DNA of 51,083 bases, from contig LNEH01000193.1 of assembly GCA_001464505.1 (NCBI GenBank), forward strand, positions 1-51,083, in the 5' to 3' direction. The number at the start of each line of letters is the position of its first letter. Within the stretch, counting starts at the first letter, position 1. The position numbers were made by a program, and so were the translations under genes. This document shows positions 23,598 to 31,246 of this stretch, in pieces. The DNA is from Verrucomicrobia bacterium Ga0077533. GTDB lineage: Bacteria > Verrucomicrobiota > Verrucomicrobiia > Opitutales > Opitutaceae. Below the pieces are notes generated by a model. That model saw only the letters and a program-made list of their open reading frames with translations. It did not search any database and had not been told where the DNA came from.

Positions 23598-26500
23598 TCA
23601 GAGACGCTTGGAGAACTCGACGTAGAAACTCCGGCCGCGCGGATCGCCGATGCCGCGGAAGAAACCGTCGGTTTCGCCACTCAGGGCGAAAGGCGGCTCG
23701 GCATCGAAGAGGTTGTTCACGCCGAGGCGGATCGCGGCACCCTTGAGCCAGCCGTCGTCAAACTTCCGGCCGAGGCTGATCCGGGACAACCAGCTTTCCT
23801 CGACGATGTAGAAGCCCTCGCTGGAGATGTGGGCCCCGGTGGCGGTGGTGCGCAGGGATGGATCCTTGGTGCGTCCCGTGTATTCGGTGACCCAGCCCGC
23901 CTGCCAGGGGCCGCGGCTCCATTGCAGGGTGAACGAACCCTTCCATCGGGTGTTGCCGTCGGTCCAGCTCAGATCGCTGGCCGGGCCGCCGGCCACGAGC
24001 GTCTCGTCGAATTTCCGCAGGTGCGAAGCCTCGAGCGTGCCGCGAAAAACACCCCAGGCGGTTTTCGGACTGCGGTAGGAAGCGAGGAAATCGAGGCCGG
24101 AGAGCTTGCGCCCGGCGGCGTTGAGGTAGGACTCGCCGACGAAGCGGAGGGTGCCGACGGCGGCGCGCTGCTGGTCGCGGGGGCGGGAGGCGTTGTAGGC
24201 GGCGAAGGTGGCGAGGTCGGCCGCGGTCACGGCGTTGCGGATGATGTTCGCGCTGCCTGCGGCGCTGAGATCCACCTGGTCGACCGGGCGGGCAATGGCC
24301 GCCGTGTTGGCGGCGAGGAGCAGGGCCGTGTCCTCGGCGATGATGTTGCCCGCATCCAGGCGGGTGATGGCGTCGGTCTGCTCCATTTGCCACCAATCGA
24401 TCCCGAAGGCGAAGCCCTTGAGCGCGGGCGGCTCGAAAACCACCCCAAAGGTGAGGGTGTCGGACTCCTCCGGCCGGAGGGCGCGGTTGCCGGTGCGCAG
24501 GGAGACGCGCCGGGCGGTGGTGCCGTCGTCGGACGAGCCGGTGACCGTGGCGCGGTAGGCGTCGTTTACGCCGGTAATGCTGCGCTGGACGGCGCCGGAG
24601 AAGAGCGAGGCGAGATTGGGCGCGCGAAAGGCCTGGTTGTAGGAGCCGCGGACCATGACCCAATCGAAGAGACGGGCGGAGAGACCGAGTTTCGGCTTGG
24701 TGGTGTCGCCGAAATCCGAGTATTTCTCGAAACGGACGGCGCCCGACAGTTCGACCGATTGCAAACCCGCGCCCTCGCGCCGGCCGACCAGCGGCACGGC
24801 CACCTCGGCAAAGGCGGCGGTGACGTTGCGGGAGGAGTCCGTGTTGTCAGAGGGACTGACCTGGATGTAGTTGTTGTCGCCGATAAGCCGGCTCTGCAGG
24901 CCGAGGGCGGCGACGTCGGCAGCACTGAGCCGGCCAGACTCGGCGTCGCGGAAATCGATGTAGGTTTCGCGCCGGTATTCGCCGCCGGCCGCCATGGAAA
25001 GGGGCCCGGCGGGCATCTCCCAGAGCGGGCCGTTGACGCGAAAATCCCAACTGGCGAGGGAGGTCTCGCCGCGGCGGTAGAAGGTGCCGCGCAACGGCGC
25101 AATGACGGACTCGGGGTTCACGAACGGCGTGCCGCTCGCCACCAGTGCTCCGCTGACGACGGAGAAGGTCGTCATGAACGGGTTCAGGGCGGCGCTGGTG
25201 GTGCGCTCGGCGGCGGCGCGGAGCTGGCTTTCCTTGATGGCGTTGGACTCGAGGTCGACGGTCTGCGCGCGGGAATAAAGCGCGGCGGTTTCCCAATTCC
25301 ATTTTTCGAGGGCGACGCCGCGCAGGCCGGCCACGGCGCGCCAGGTTTCGGAGCGCACGTCGATGAGCCGCGGACCGAACTCGGGCAGGGTGACACGGGT
25401 GAGCACCACCGTCGAAGGCGTGCCGGTGAGCCGAGGCGTGCCGTCAGCATTGGGCGCACCGGCAGAGTCGTAGAAACGCGAGCCGAAGGGGTTGAAGGGG
25501 TTGTCCGCGGAGACGAAGATGTTGTTGTCGGCCGTGGAATCGACGCGCGAGGGTTCGCGTTCGTTGTGCGAATCCGAGCGGTAGAGGTTGAGATCGGAGA
25601 AAAAGGTCAGATTGGGGGAGAACCGGTGGTCGAGGGAGGCGTAGAGGTTGTGCCGGCGGGTCTCGGGAACAAGAAACCGGAAGGCGTTCACGTTCATGTA
25701 ATAGTCGCCGACCGGCGAGCCCACGGCCCGGTTTGGCTCCGTCGCCTGAAGCACACGGGTGCTGGCGCCGGGAGCCGAAGGCACGAAGTAGAAAGTGCCG
25801 TTGGTGGCCAACTGGGCGGAGGTGACGCCCGCCGGACGGGATCCGGTGACCGTGTTGTTGGCGTTGACGGTGCCACGCTGGAATCGGCCGAAGAAACCGC
25901 GATCGGAGCGCACATCGGCGGAGTTGTCGGCCGTCGAGCCGTCCCAGGGCGCCGGGGCGCGCAGGCGAAGGTCGGCATTGCGGGAGAAGTCGCGGTCGGC
26001 GTTGCGGATCTCCTCGCGATTGAGGAAATCGTAATTGAAGACGAGGCTGGTGCGGTTGTCGTTGAAGCGGAGTCCGCCGGAGAGGGTCGCCCGCCACTCG
26101 GTGCCGCCGCCATGCTCGGTGGTGGCGTAGCGCGTCGAAAGTTCAAAGCCGTCGTAACCGCGGTGCAGGATGGTGTTGATCACCCCGGCGGTTGCGTCCG
26201 TGCCGTAGATGGCGGAGGCGCCGTCGCGCAGCACTTCGATGCGGGCGATGGCGGCGGCGGGCAGGACGTTGATGTTGGTCGCCATGCTGGGCACGCCGAT
26301 GTTGCCCTCGGGCATGGAAATGGGATGGGGTGCCAGACGGCGGCCGTTGAGGAGGACCAGCGTGTTGCCGGATCCCAACCCGCGGAGGCTGACGGTGGCG
26401 ATATCGCCGCGGGCATCGGCGCCGGAAGCCTGGCTTTCGGTGATGGGCACCCGGCCGGCCTGCGGCAGGCTGGCAAACAGCTCCGCCGGGGTCGCGACGC

Positions 26501-26699
26501 CGCGGGCACGCAGATCCTCGTCGAGGATCACGGTGACCGGCAGGGCCTTCTCCTGATCGAGCCGCTTCAGGTAGGTGCCCGTGACAGTGAAAGCTTCGAG
26601 TTGCAAGGTCTCGGGCGCCTTGGGCGCGGTCTGGGCGGGGAGCAAAGCGGCGGCGGACAGCAAGGCCGCGGCAGCGGACAGTCGTGGGTGGTTTTTCAT
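23598..26699 (-). CDS. TonB-dependent outer membrane receptor (first)
   Basis: The 1033-residue protein has a signal peptide (MKNHPRLSAAAALLSAAALL), an N-terminal TonB-box-like segment (LEAFTVTGTY), a plug domain and a C-terminal beta-barrel. Plug motifs are ITESQASGADARGDIATVSL, LVLLNGRRLAPHP and IEVLRDGASAIYGTDATAGV. Barrel motifs include VRGSYNQAFRAPNLASLFSG and LRPEESDTLTFGVVFEPP, and the protein ends in a C-terminal aromatic-containing strand (FYVEFSKRL). It lacks an STN secretin-like signalling domain, so it is a transducing-free importer. Its ATG overlaps the capA-like stop as ATGA. It should import a large or scarce nutrient across the outer membrane with energy from TonB-ExbBD encoded elsewhere. 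A paralogue lies at 33494-36694. Confidence 0.93.
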   Translation of the reverse strand: MKNHPRLSAAAALLSAAALLPAQTAPKAPETLQLEAFTVTGTYLKRLDQEKALPVTVILDEDLRARGVATPAELFASLPQAGRVPITESQASGADARGDIATVSLRGLGSGNTLVLLNGRRLAPHPISMPEGNIGVPSMATNINVLPAAAIARIEVLRDGASAIYGTDATAGVINTILHRGYDGFELSTRYATTEHGGGTEWRATLSGGLRFNDNRTSLVFNYDFLNREEIRNADRDFSRNADLRLRAPAPWDGSTADNSADVRSDRGFFGRFQRGTVNANNTVTGSRPAGVTSAQLATNGTFYFVPSAPGASTRVLQATEPNRAVGSPVGDYYMNVNAFRFLVPETRRHNLYASLDHRFSPNLTFFSDLNLYRSDSHNEREPSRVDSTADNNIFVSADNPFNPFGSRFYDSAGAPNADGTPRLTGTPSTVVLTRVTLPEFGPRLIDVRSETWRAVAGLRGVALEKWNWETAALYSRAQTVDLESNAIKESQLRAAAERTTSAALNPFMTTFSVVSGALVASGTPFVNPESVIAPLRGTFYRRGETSLASWDFRVNGPLWEMPAGPLSMAAGGEYRRETYIDFRDAESGRLSAADVAALGLQSRLIGDNNYIQVSPSDNTDSSRNVTAAFAEVAVPLVGRREGAGLQSVELSGAVRFEKYSDFGDTTKPKLGLSARLFDWVMVRGSYNQAFRAPNLASLFSGAVQRSITGVNDAYRATVTGSSDDGTTARRVSLRTGNRALRPEESDTLTFGVVFEPPALKGFAFGIDWWQMEQTDAITRLDAGNIIAEDTALLLAANTAAIARPVDQVDLSAAGSANIIRNAVTAADLATFAAYNASRPRDQQRAAVGTLRFVGESYLNAAGRKLSGLDFLASYRSPKTAWGVFRGTLEASHLRKFDETLVAGGPASDLSWTDGNTRWKGSFTLQWSRGPWQAGWVTEYTGRTKDPSLRTTATGAHISSEGFYIVEESWLSRISLGRKFDDGWLKGAAIRLGVNNLFDAEPPFALSGETDGFFRGIGDPRGRSFYVEFSKRL

Positions 26700-27886
26700 C
26701 GGGGTTGGTTGGTGGAAAGAGTGGCCGGCGGCAGCGCGACCCGGGCCGCATCGCCGTCGTAGAGGAGAACCGTGCCGAACTCGGCGGATTGCGCCGCGAA
26801 ATGCTCGAGCACGCGCCGAGCGTCGGCGCCGCGGGCCGGACGCGGAGCGCCGCGCGTCTCGTTGAAACGCGCCGGGTCAGCGCCATGCTCGTTCAGCAAC
26901 ACGGGGCGCAGGCGGATTTCCGCGACCCGGCCGTCCCGCAGCTCAAGATCCGCCACCACCGATTGCCACACCTCGGGCGCGTAATGCCCGGGCTTGGTGA
27001 TGGTGTGGAAGATCAGGCTGCCCAATCCGTAGAAGATCGGCCGGTTGCGGTAGATCTCAAGGCCGTGCAATTGCGGCACGCCGTGGGACACGAAGACAGC
27101 GGCCCCGGCGTCGATGCAGGCCCGGGCAAAATTCTTCTTCCAATCCGGCGTGAGCAGCCGGTTCTCCTCCCAGTAGTGGTCGTGCTGGTAGACAATCACC
27201 GTCCGGGCCTGGGTGGCGGCGAATCGGATGGCGGCGAAGACCCGCTCGGCATCCTCGACGATCAGGCGGCGCTCGGCGTCGAGCCGCACTTCGTTGACCC
27301 CCGGCCGTTCCGCGGTGGCCGCGGCCCCGGGGCGGAGGCGGCCCGAGGCCAGGGCCACCAGCGCCACGCGGCCCGCGGGGGTCTCCAGGAATGCGGGTGC
27401 GGACGCCTCGCCCAGATTTCGCCCGGTGCCGGCACGGATGAAACCGCGCCGGTCCACTTCGAGCAGGGTGGAGAGAATGCCGGGCGTGCCGAGGTCCCAC
27501 GAGTGGTTGTTGCCCGTGGAGAGAAGATTGAATCCGAGCTCCTTCAAGCAATCGAGCACCACGGGGTCGGCCGCGTGCTGGTATTCGTTCTGCCGCGTGG
27601 GCGTGCCGCCGAACGGTCCCTCGATGGCCGTCTCCAGATTAGTGAAACTCACGTGCGGAGCGCCGGCGCGGAGGAAGCCGGTGAGCGCCGGAAACTCCCC
27701 GGCGTGGACCGCACGCAGGTCATGCTTGATCAGGGACTGGCCGGTCAGTTGCACCCGCAAGGGGGTAGCGTCGGCGTGCATCGGCCCGGCCAGCCAAGAC
27801 AGCATCGGAGCCAGCGCGGTGCGCAGACACCCGCGAGACAGGGCGCGCGGCAACCAGGCGACTAATCGGACGGGAAATCGGGGCAT
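26696..27886 (-). CDS. CapA/PgsA-like poly-gamma-glutamate-type metallophosphatase-fold protein
   Basis: This 396-residue protein has an N-terminal export-type segment and a CapA-family domain (calcineurin-like fold). Motifs are HVSFTNLETAIEGPFGGT, LLSTGNNHSWDLGTPGI, TVIVYQHDHYWEENRLL and DAGAAVFVSHGVPQLHGLEI followed by FYGLGSLIF. CapA/PgsA participates in poly-gamma-glutamate capsule synthesis in Bacillus, but many CapA-like proteins exist without capsule genes and have unknown roles. No capB or capC homologue is present here. I prefer the ATG at 27886 over a GTG at 27901. It is the first gene of the TonB receptor / amidohydrolase / abgT operon and is divergent from the CARF-like regulator. 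A hydrolase acting on a glutamyl polymer or conjugate in the periplasm is the natural inference. Confidence 0.85.
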   Translation of the reverse strand: MPRFPVRLVAWLPRALSRGCLRTALAPMLSWLAGPMHADATPLRVQLTGQSLIKHDLRAVHAGEFPALTGFLRAGAPHVSFTNLETAIEGPFGGTPTRQNEYQHAADPVVLDCLKELGFNLLSTGNNHSWDLGTPGILSTLLEVDRRGFIRAGTGRNLGEASAPAFLETPAGRVALVALASGRLRPGAAATAERPGVNEVRLDAERRLIVEDAERVFAAIRFAATQARTVIVYQHDHYWEENRLLTPDWKKNFARACIDAGAAVFVSHGVPQLHGLEIYRNRPIFYGLGSLIFHTITKPGHYAPEVWQSVVADLELRDGRVAEIRLRPVLLNEHGADPARFNETRGAPRPARGADARRVLEHFAAQSAEFGTVLLYDGDAARVALPPATLSTNQPR

Positions 27887-27956
27887 TGGGGTGAACCGCA
27901 CAAGAGCAGATCCGGCCCAAGCGGCAAAAAGAATGATTTCAATGCCCGTTTAAGTC

Positions 27957-27972
27957 TGCAACATGCGTTGCA
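27957..27972. promoter_or_regulatory. Candidate operator palindrome between capA-like operon and CARF-like regulator
   Basis: TGCAACATGCGTTGCA has 6-bp inverted arms (TGCAAC/GTTGCA) around a 4-bp centre. It sits in the short divergent gap between the capA-like start (27886 or 27901) and the regulator start (27986), 13 bp before the latter. Its position suits a site where the regulator controls both itself and the operon. No sigma-54 -24/-12 element (TGGC-N8-TGC) is visible in the gap, which agrees with the regulator's loss of the sigma-54 contact loop. Confidence 0.45.
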
Positions 27973-27985
27973 AAGCCATCGCCCC

Positions 27986-29476
27986 ATGTCCCGCCCCATC
28001 CTCGTCACTTTTGTCGGCTCCAACGACCCGTATTACACCGAGGGACACGAGGATGGACGGCTCAAGGGACCCGTGCTCTCCGTCCTCGACGCGCGCGTTT
28101 TCGCCCGGGTGGTCCTGCTCAGCCGGTCGCACCGCCACGAAGAGGCCGAGCGCACCCGGTCGGCCATCGCCCGCCTGCATCCCAAGTTGCCGGTCGCGGC
28201 GCGGGCGATCGAACTGGCCGACAGCACGCAGCACGCCGAAATCCTCGGCCAGTTGCGCCCGCTGTTCTCGGACTTGGTGCGAGAGGCGGACGGCCAGACC
28301 CTGCACATATCGCTGCTTTCCTGTCCGCCCGAAGTGCATGCGTGCCTCGTGCTGATCGTCACCGCCGGCGAGGTGCCGGCGCGCCTGCTCAATTTCCGGC
28401 GCACCGTGCATGACGGCCTCGCCGGGGCCCGCCAGCTGCGCGAACTCGACTGGAGCAAACCTCTCGCGCGCCTGACCCCCGAAACCCTCGCCCTGCTCGG
28501 CACCAAACGCGACCGTTGGGACGACGCCGAATTGCAGGCCCCGGACCACGCCGCGCCCCGCCATTATTTCACGCCCCGCACGATGGAGCAGGCCGTTCAT
28601 CTCAGCCGACACGGCGCCCCGCTGCTCGTGCAAGGGGAGCCGGGCACGCAAAAGCAGATCTTCGCCGCCCTCCTGCACCAGTTGGGGCCGCGGCACGACC
28701 GCCCGCTCATCATCTTCAACTGCGCGGCCGTCGCGGGCGCCATCTTCGAGGCCGTGCTCTTCGGCGAAGAATCCCGCGAAGCCGAGGGCAAACTGCGGCA
28801 GGCGGACGGCGGCACCCTCGTGCTCATCAAGTGCCAGCACCTGCCCGCCGAGGTCATGCTCGCCCTGTTGAAAGCGGCGGATGCCGGACATTACTACGTC
28901 GGACGCAGCCGCTCACCCGTGCGGATGAGTTGCCGCCTGATCTTCACGTCCGACCGCGACCTGGAGGCCGAGGTCCGCCTCGCCCGCTTCCCCGCCGAGG
29001 CCTGGGAGCGGCTCAAGCTCAATGCCGTCACCCTGCCGCCCCTGCGGGAACATGCCGCCGACATCGCCCTGCTAGCTCACGACGAACTGGATCGCCTCAA
29101 CCGCACCCTCCCGCGCCCCCGTCGCTTCTCCTCCGGCGCCCTGGCCAAGCTCGAAAGCCATTCCTGGCCGAGCAACATCAGCGAGCTTCGCCGCGTCGTC
29201 GAACACGCCGTCGTTCAGGCCGAGGGGAGCACCATCCAGGAGACTGACATCGCCCTCGATCTCGGTCTCAACATGGCCAACGTCATCACGGTCTCCCCGC
29301 CACGGATCCGCCAGGGGTTCTCGCTCGAGGATTATCTCCGGGCAGTCAAATTCGATCTCGTCCGCGCCGTGTTGCGAAAAACCGGCGGCAACCAGAGCGA
29401 GGCCGCCCGCCTGCTCGGGGTCACACCCCAAGCCGTGAGCAAATACGTGACATCTCTCTCGACTCGTCGGCCTTGA
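27986..29476 (+). CDS. CARF-like sensor / degenerate AAA+ (sigma-54 activator-like) / Fis HTH regulator
   Basis: This 496-residue regulator resembles RtcR-type proteins. Residues 1-145 look like a CARF Rossmann fold: ILVTFVGSNDPYYTEG at the start and SLLSCPPEVHACLVLIVTAG then EVPARLLNFR near the end, the same order as in RtcR. An AAA+ module follows (about 190-410) but is degenerate. Walker A is GEPGTQKQ (217-224) instead of GESGTGKE. The GAFTGA sigma-54 loop is absent between LFGEESREAEG and ADGGT. Walker B is GGTLVLIKC (275-283), without the Asp-Glu pair. The C-terminal HTH (GGNQSEAARLLGVTPQAVSK, 468-487) is intact. It should therefore bind DNA and a nucleotide-type ligand but not remodel sigma-54 polymerase by ATP hydrolysis. 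The ATG at 27986 was preferred to a TTG at 27968. It is divergent from the capA-like operon; no CRISPR or rtc genes are near. Confidence 0.8.
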   Translation: MSRPILVTFVGSNDPYYTEGHEDGRLKGPVLSVLDARVFARVVLLSRSHRHEEAERTRSAIARLHPKLPVAARAIELADSTQHAEILGQLRPLFSDLVREADGQTLHISLLSCPPEVHACLVLIVTAGEVPARLLNFRRTVHDGLAGARQLRELDWSKPLARLTPETLALLGTKRDRWDDAELQAPDHAAPRHYFTPRTMEQAVHLSRHGAPLLVQGEPGTQKQIFAALLHQLGPRHDRPLIIFNCAAVAGAIFEAVLFGEESREAEGKLRQADGGTLVLIKCQHLPAEVMLALLKAADAGHYYVGRSRSPVRMSCRLIFTSDRDLEAEVRLARFPAEAWERLKLNAVTLPPLREHAADIALLAHDELDRLNRTLPRPRRFSSGALAKLESHSWPSNISELRRVVEHAVVQAEGSTIQETDIALDLGLNMANVITVSPPRIRQGFSLEDYLRAVKFDLVRAVLRKTGGNQSEAARLLGVTPQAVSKYVTSLSTRRP

Positions 29477-29575
29477 ACCGCACTCGGAGAGCTGACGGGC
29501 CCCTCCGGCTCCGCATCCTTCGGTTTCAGTCAAACCAGGCTCGCCGGGGCGCCGGGGGTGCGGCACACTGGCGGC

Positions 29576-30019
29576 ATGGTCACCCGCATCCTCTTCCTGT
29601 TCCTCGTCTGCTGCCTTCTGCTGGGCGCACAAAGCGACCCTGCGCCCGCCAAGCCGCCCACCCCGCAACTGCCGCCCGACATGACGATCTATTACTTTTG
29701 CCTGCTCACCCGCGGACCCAAGGCGGGCACCGGCACCAAGGAGGAACTTGCCGCCGGCCAGGCCGCGCACATGGCGAATATCAACCGCCTCGCCAACGCG
29801 GGGAAATTGCTCGTCGCCGGGCCGTTCATGGATCGCGGCGACTGGCGCGGCATCTTCATCTTCAAGTGCGCCTCGCTCGAGGAAGCCAAGGAGCTGGTCG
29901 CGTCCGACCCGCTCGTCAATGACCAGCGCCTCATCGCCGATGTCCGCCCCTGGCTGACCATGAAAGGCAACATCCGCGACCCGGAATTCCCCACCCCGTT
30001 GTTCAAACCCAACCCATGA
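29576..30019 (+). CDS. Exported YCII-domain protein
   Basis: A 147-residue protein with a signal peptide (MVTRILFLFLVCCLLLGAQS), followed by a Pro-rich linker and a YCII-like ferredoxin-fold domain. The latter shows IYYFCLLTRGPKAG, QAAHMANINRLANAGKLLVA, GPFMDRGDWRGIFIF and EEAKELVASDPLV. YCII proteins are small, dimeric and of mostly unclear function; some act as dehalogenase- or isomerase-like enzymes. The conserved His-Asp dyad region (AAHMANINRL and ASDPLV) is recognisable. The start is the ATG at 29576, since the GTG at 29558 only adds six residues ahead of a good signal peptide. Its stop overlaps the start of a 54-residue membrane protein gene by ATGA. Confidence 0.8.
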   Translation: MVTRILFLFLVCCLLLGAQSDPAPAKPPTPQLPPDMTIYYFCLLTRGPKAGTGTKEELAAGQAAHMANINRLANAGKLLVAGPFMDRGDWRGIFIFKCASLEEAKELVASDPLVNDQRLIADVRPWLTMKGNIRDPEFPTPLFKPNP

Positions 30020-30180
30020 ACAAGCTCTGCATCTTTGTCGGCACCACGGTGGTCGGCTATGCGGGCTGGTTTCTGGGCGGGGCCGTCGGCCTGGAATTTC
30101 TCGGCTGCTTCCTGTTGAGCGGTGTCGGCAGCGTGGCCGGAGTCTGGCTCGGCTGGAAGGTTGCGCAGCAGTTCAAGTAA
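30016..30180 (+). CDS. Small two-helix membrane protein (54 residues)
   Basis: A short gene whose ATG overlaps the YCII stop as ATGA (30016-30019), strongly suggesting it is translated. The protein starts MNKLCIFVGTTVVGYAGWFL, continues with two glycine-rich hydrophobic helices separated by GLEF, and ends GWKVAQQFK. The small glycine-spaced helices suggest a helical-hairpin inner-membrane protein. I do not recognise a named family. The stop overlaps the end of the convergent HMG-CoA lyase gene by 8 bp. It is short enough to be missed by automatic annotation. Confidence 0.65.
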   Translation: MNKLCIFVGTTVVGYAGWFLGGAVGLEFLGCFLLSGVGSVAGVWLGWKVAQQFK

Positions 30181-31156
30181 TGCCGCCGGGCCGCGTTCGG
30201 TCGCCGGCGTAAGTGAACCCCTTGGGCAGGCCGGCGTCGGCGAAGTGCCCGTAAAGCGGCTCGCCCGGGAGGGCCTCCGCGACGAGCGCGCGGGCGGCGA
30301 CGAGTTTTCCCAGGTCGATTCCCGTGCGCAGGCCCATCGATTCGAGCAGAAACACCAGATCCTCCGTCACGATGTTGCCGGTGGCGCCCGGCGCATACGG
30401 ACAGCCTCCCAGGCCGCCGAGCGATGAATCCAGCGTGGTGACCCCGGCTTCCAGGGCGGCGACGGCGTTGGCCAGCCCCTGCCCGCGGGTGTTGTGGAAA
30501 TGCCCGGCCCCCAGCTTGTCGCCCAGCTCGCGTTTTACCCGCGCGGTGAGCCGCTTCACCTGCACCGGGTTGGCGTAACCGACGGTGTCGGCGAGATGCA
30601 CGGTGTCGGCGCCGCCAGCGGCCAGTTGCACCGCCAGCGCAACCACCCGGTCCTCGCTGACCGGCCCGGACAATGAGCAGCCGAAGGAGGTCGAGATCGC
30701 AATGCCCACGACGGGACGGCTGCCGGCCGGCAGGGTGTCGCGCCAGGCGCAGATTTTTTTCACCTCAGCCACGGCCTGCTCGGTCGTCATGCGCACATTG
30801 GCGAGGCTGTGCTCATTCGAGGCCGAAACCGGGATGACGAGCTCGTGCGCCCCGGCCGCGGCGGCATCCTGCGCACCCCGCAGGTTCGGGGCCAGGGCGG
30901 CCACCGTAAGACCCGGAATCGTCCGCGCCTGCTTCACGGTATCGGCCGCGTCGGCCATCTGCGGCAAAAGTTTGGGCGAAACGAACGAGCCGGCCTCGAT
31001 AGTGCGAAGCCCGCTGGCCGCCAGCGCCGCAATCCAGCGATTTTTCGCCCCGGTGGGCATCGTCGGCTTGATCGACTGCAGTCCGTCGCGCGGGCCGACT
31101 TCGCGCACCAGCACGTCCACTCTCGAGGCAGCTGGGGTGGCGGTTGCGGAGTTCAT
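30173..31156 (-). CDS. Hydroxymethylglutaryl-CoA lyase
   Basis: HMG-CoA lyase splits HMG-CoA to acetyl-CoA and acetoacetate at the end of leucine breakdown. The 327-residue TIM-barrel protein has the family signatures VREVGPRDGLQ (metal and catalytic Arg/Asp), EAGSFVSPKLLPQMAD, VPVSASNEHS-like IPVSASNEHSLANVR, GHFHNTRGQGLANAVAALEA and the catalytic cysteine loop GGLGGCPYAPGATGNIVTED. The motifs fit the true lyase rather than isopropylmalate or citramalate synthase. No other leucine-degradation genes (liuABCD) lie in the window. The start at 31156 gives a short Ser/Ala/Thr-rich lead before the barrel. It is 90 bp downstream of the gamma-glutamyltransferase gene on the same strand and could be co-transcribed. 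Confidence 0.9.
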   Translation of the reverse strand: MNSATATPAASRVDVLVREVGPRDGLQSIKPTMPTGAKNRWIAALAASGLRTIEAGSFVSPKLLPQMADAADTVKQARTIPGLTVAALAPNLRGAQDAAAAGAHELVIPVSASNEHSLANVRMTTEQAVAEVKKICAWRDTLPAGSRPVVGIAISTSFGCSLSGPVSEDRVVALAVQLAAGGADTVHLADTVGYANPVQVKRLTARVKRELGDKLGAGHFHNTRGQGLANAVAALEAGVTTLDSSLGGLGGCPYAPGATGNIVTEDLVFLLESMGLRTGIDLGKLVAARALVAEALPGEPLYGHFADAGLPKGFTYAGDRTRPGGIT

Positions 31157-31246
31157 GCCGGTCTTACCGGTTCCTTATGCCGCCAACCGGTCTTGAGCCA
31201 AGATACTTTTCCGTCCGCCCCGGCAATTTCCGGTGGCGGTGGGCCT

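Noticed and set aside
26696-27886. Poly-gamma-glutamate capsule synthesis locus
   Set aside because: The ligase capB/pgsB and partner capC/pgsC are missing; the neighbours are uptake and cleavage genes, not synthesis genes.
27986-29476. Evidence of a type III CRISPR system because of the CARF-like domain
   Set aside because: No cas genes, repeats or spacer array are visible anywhere in the window. The closest known architecture is RtcR, not a Csm6/Csx1 effector.
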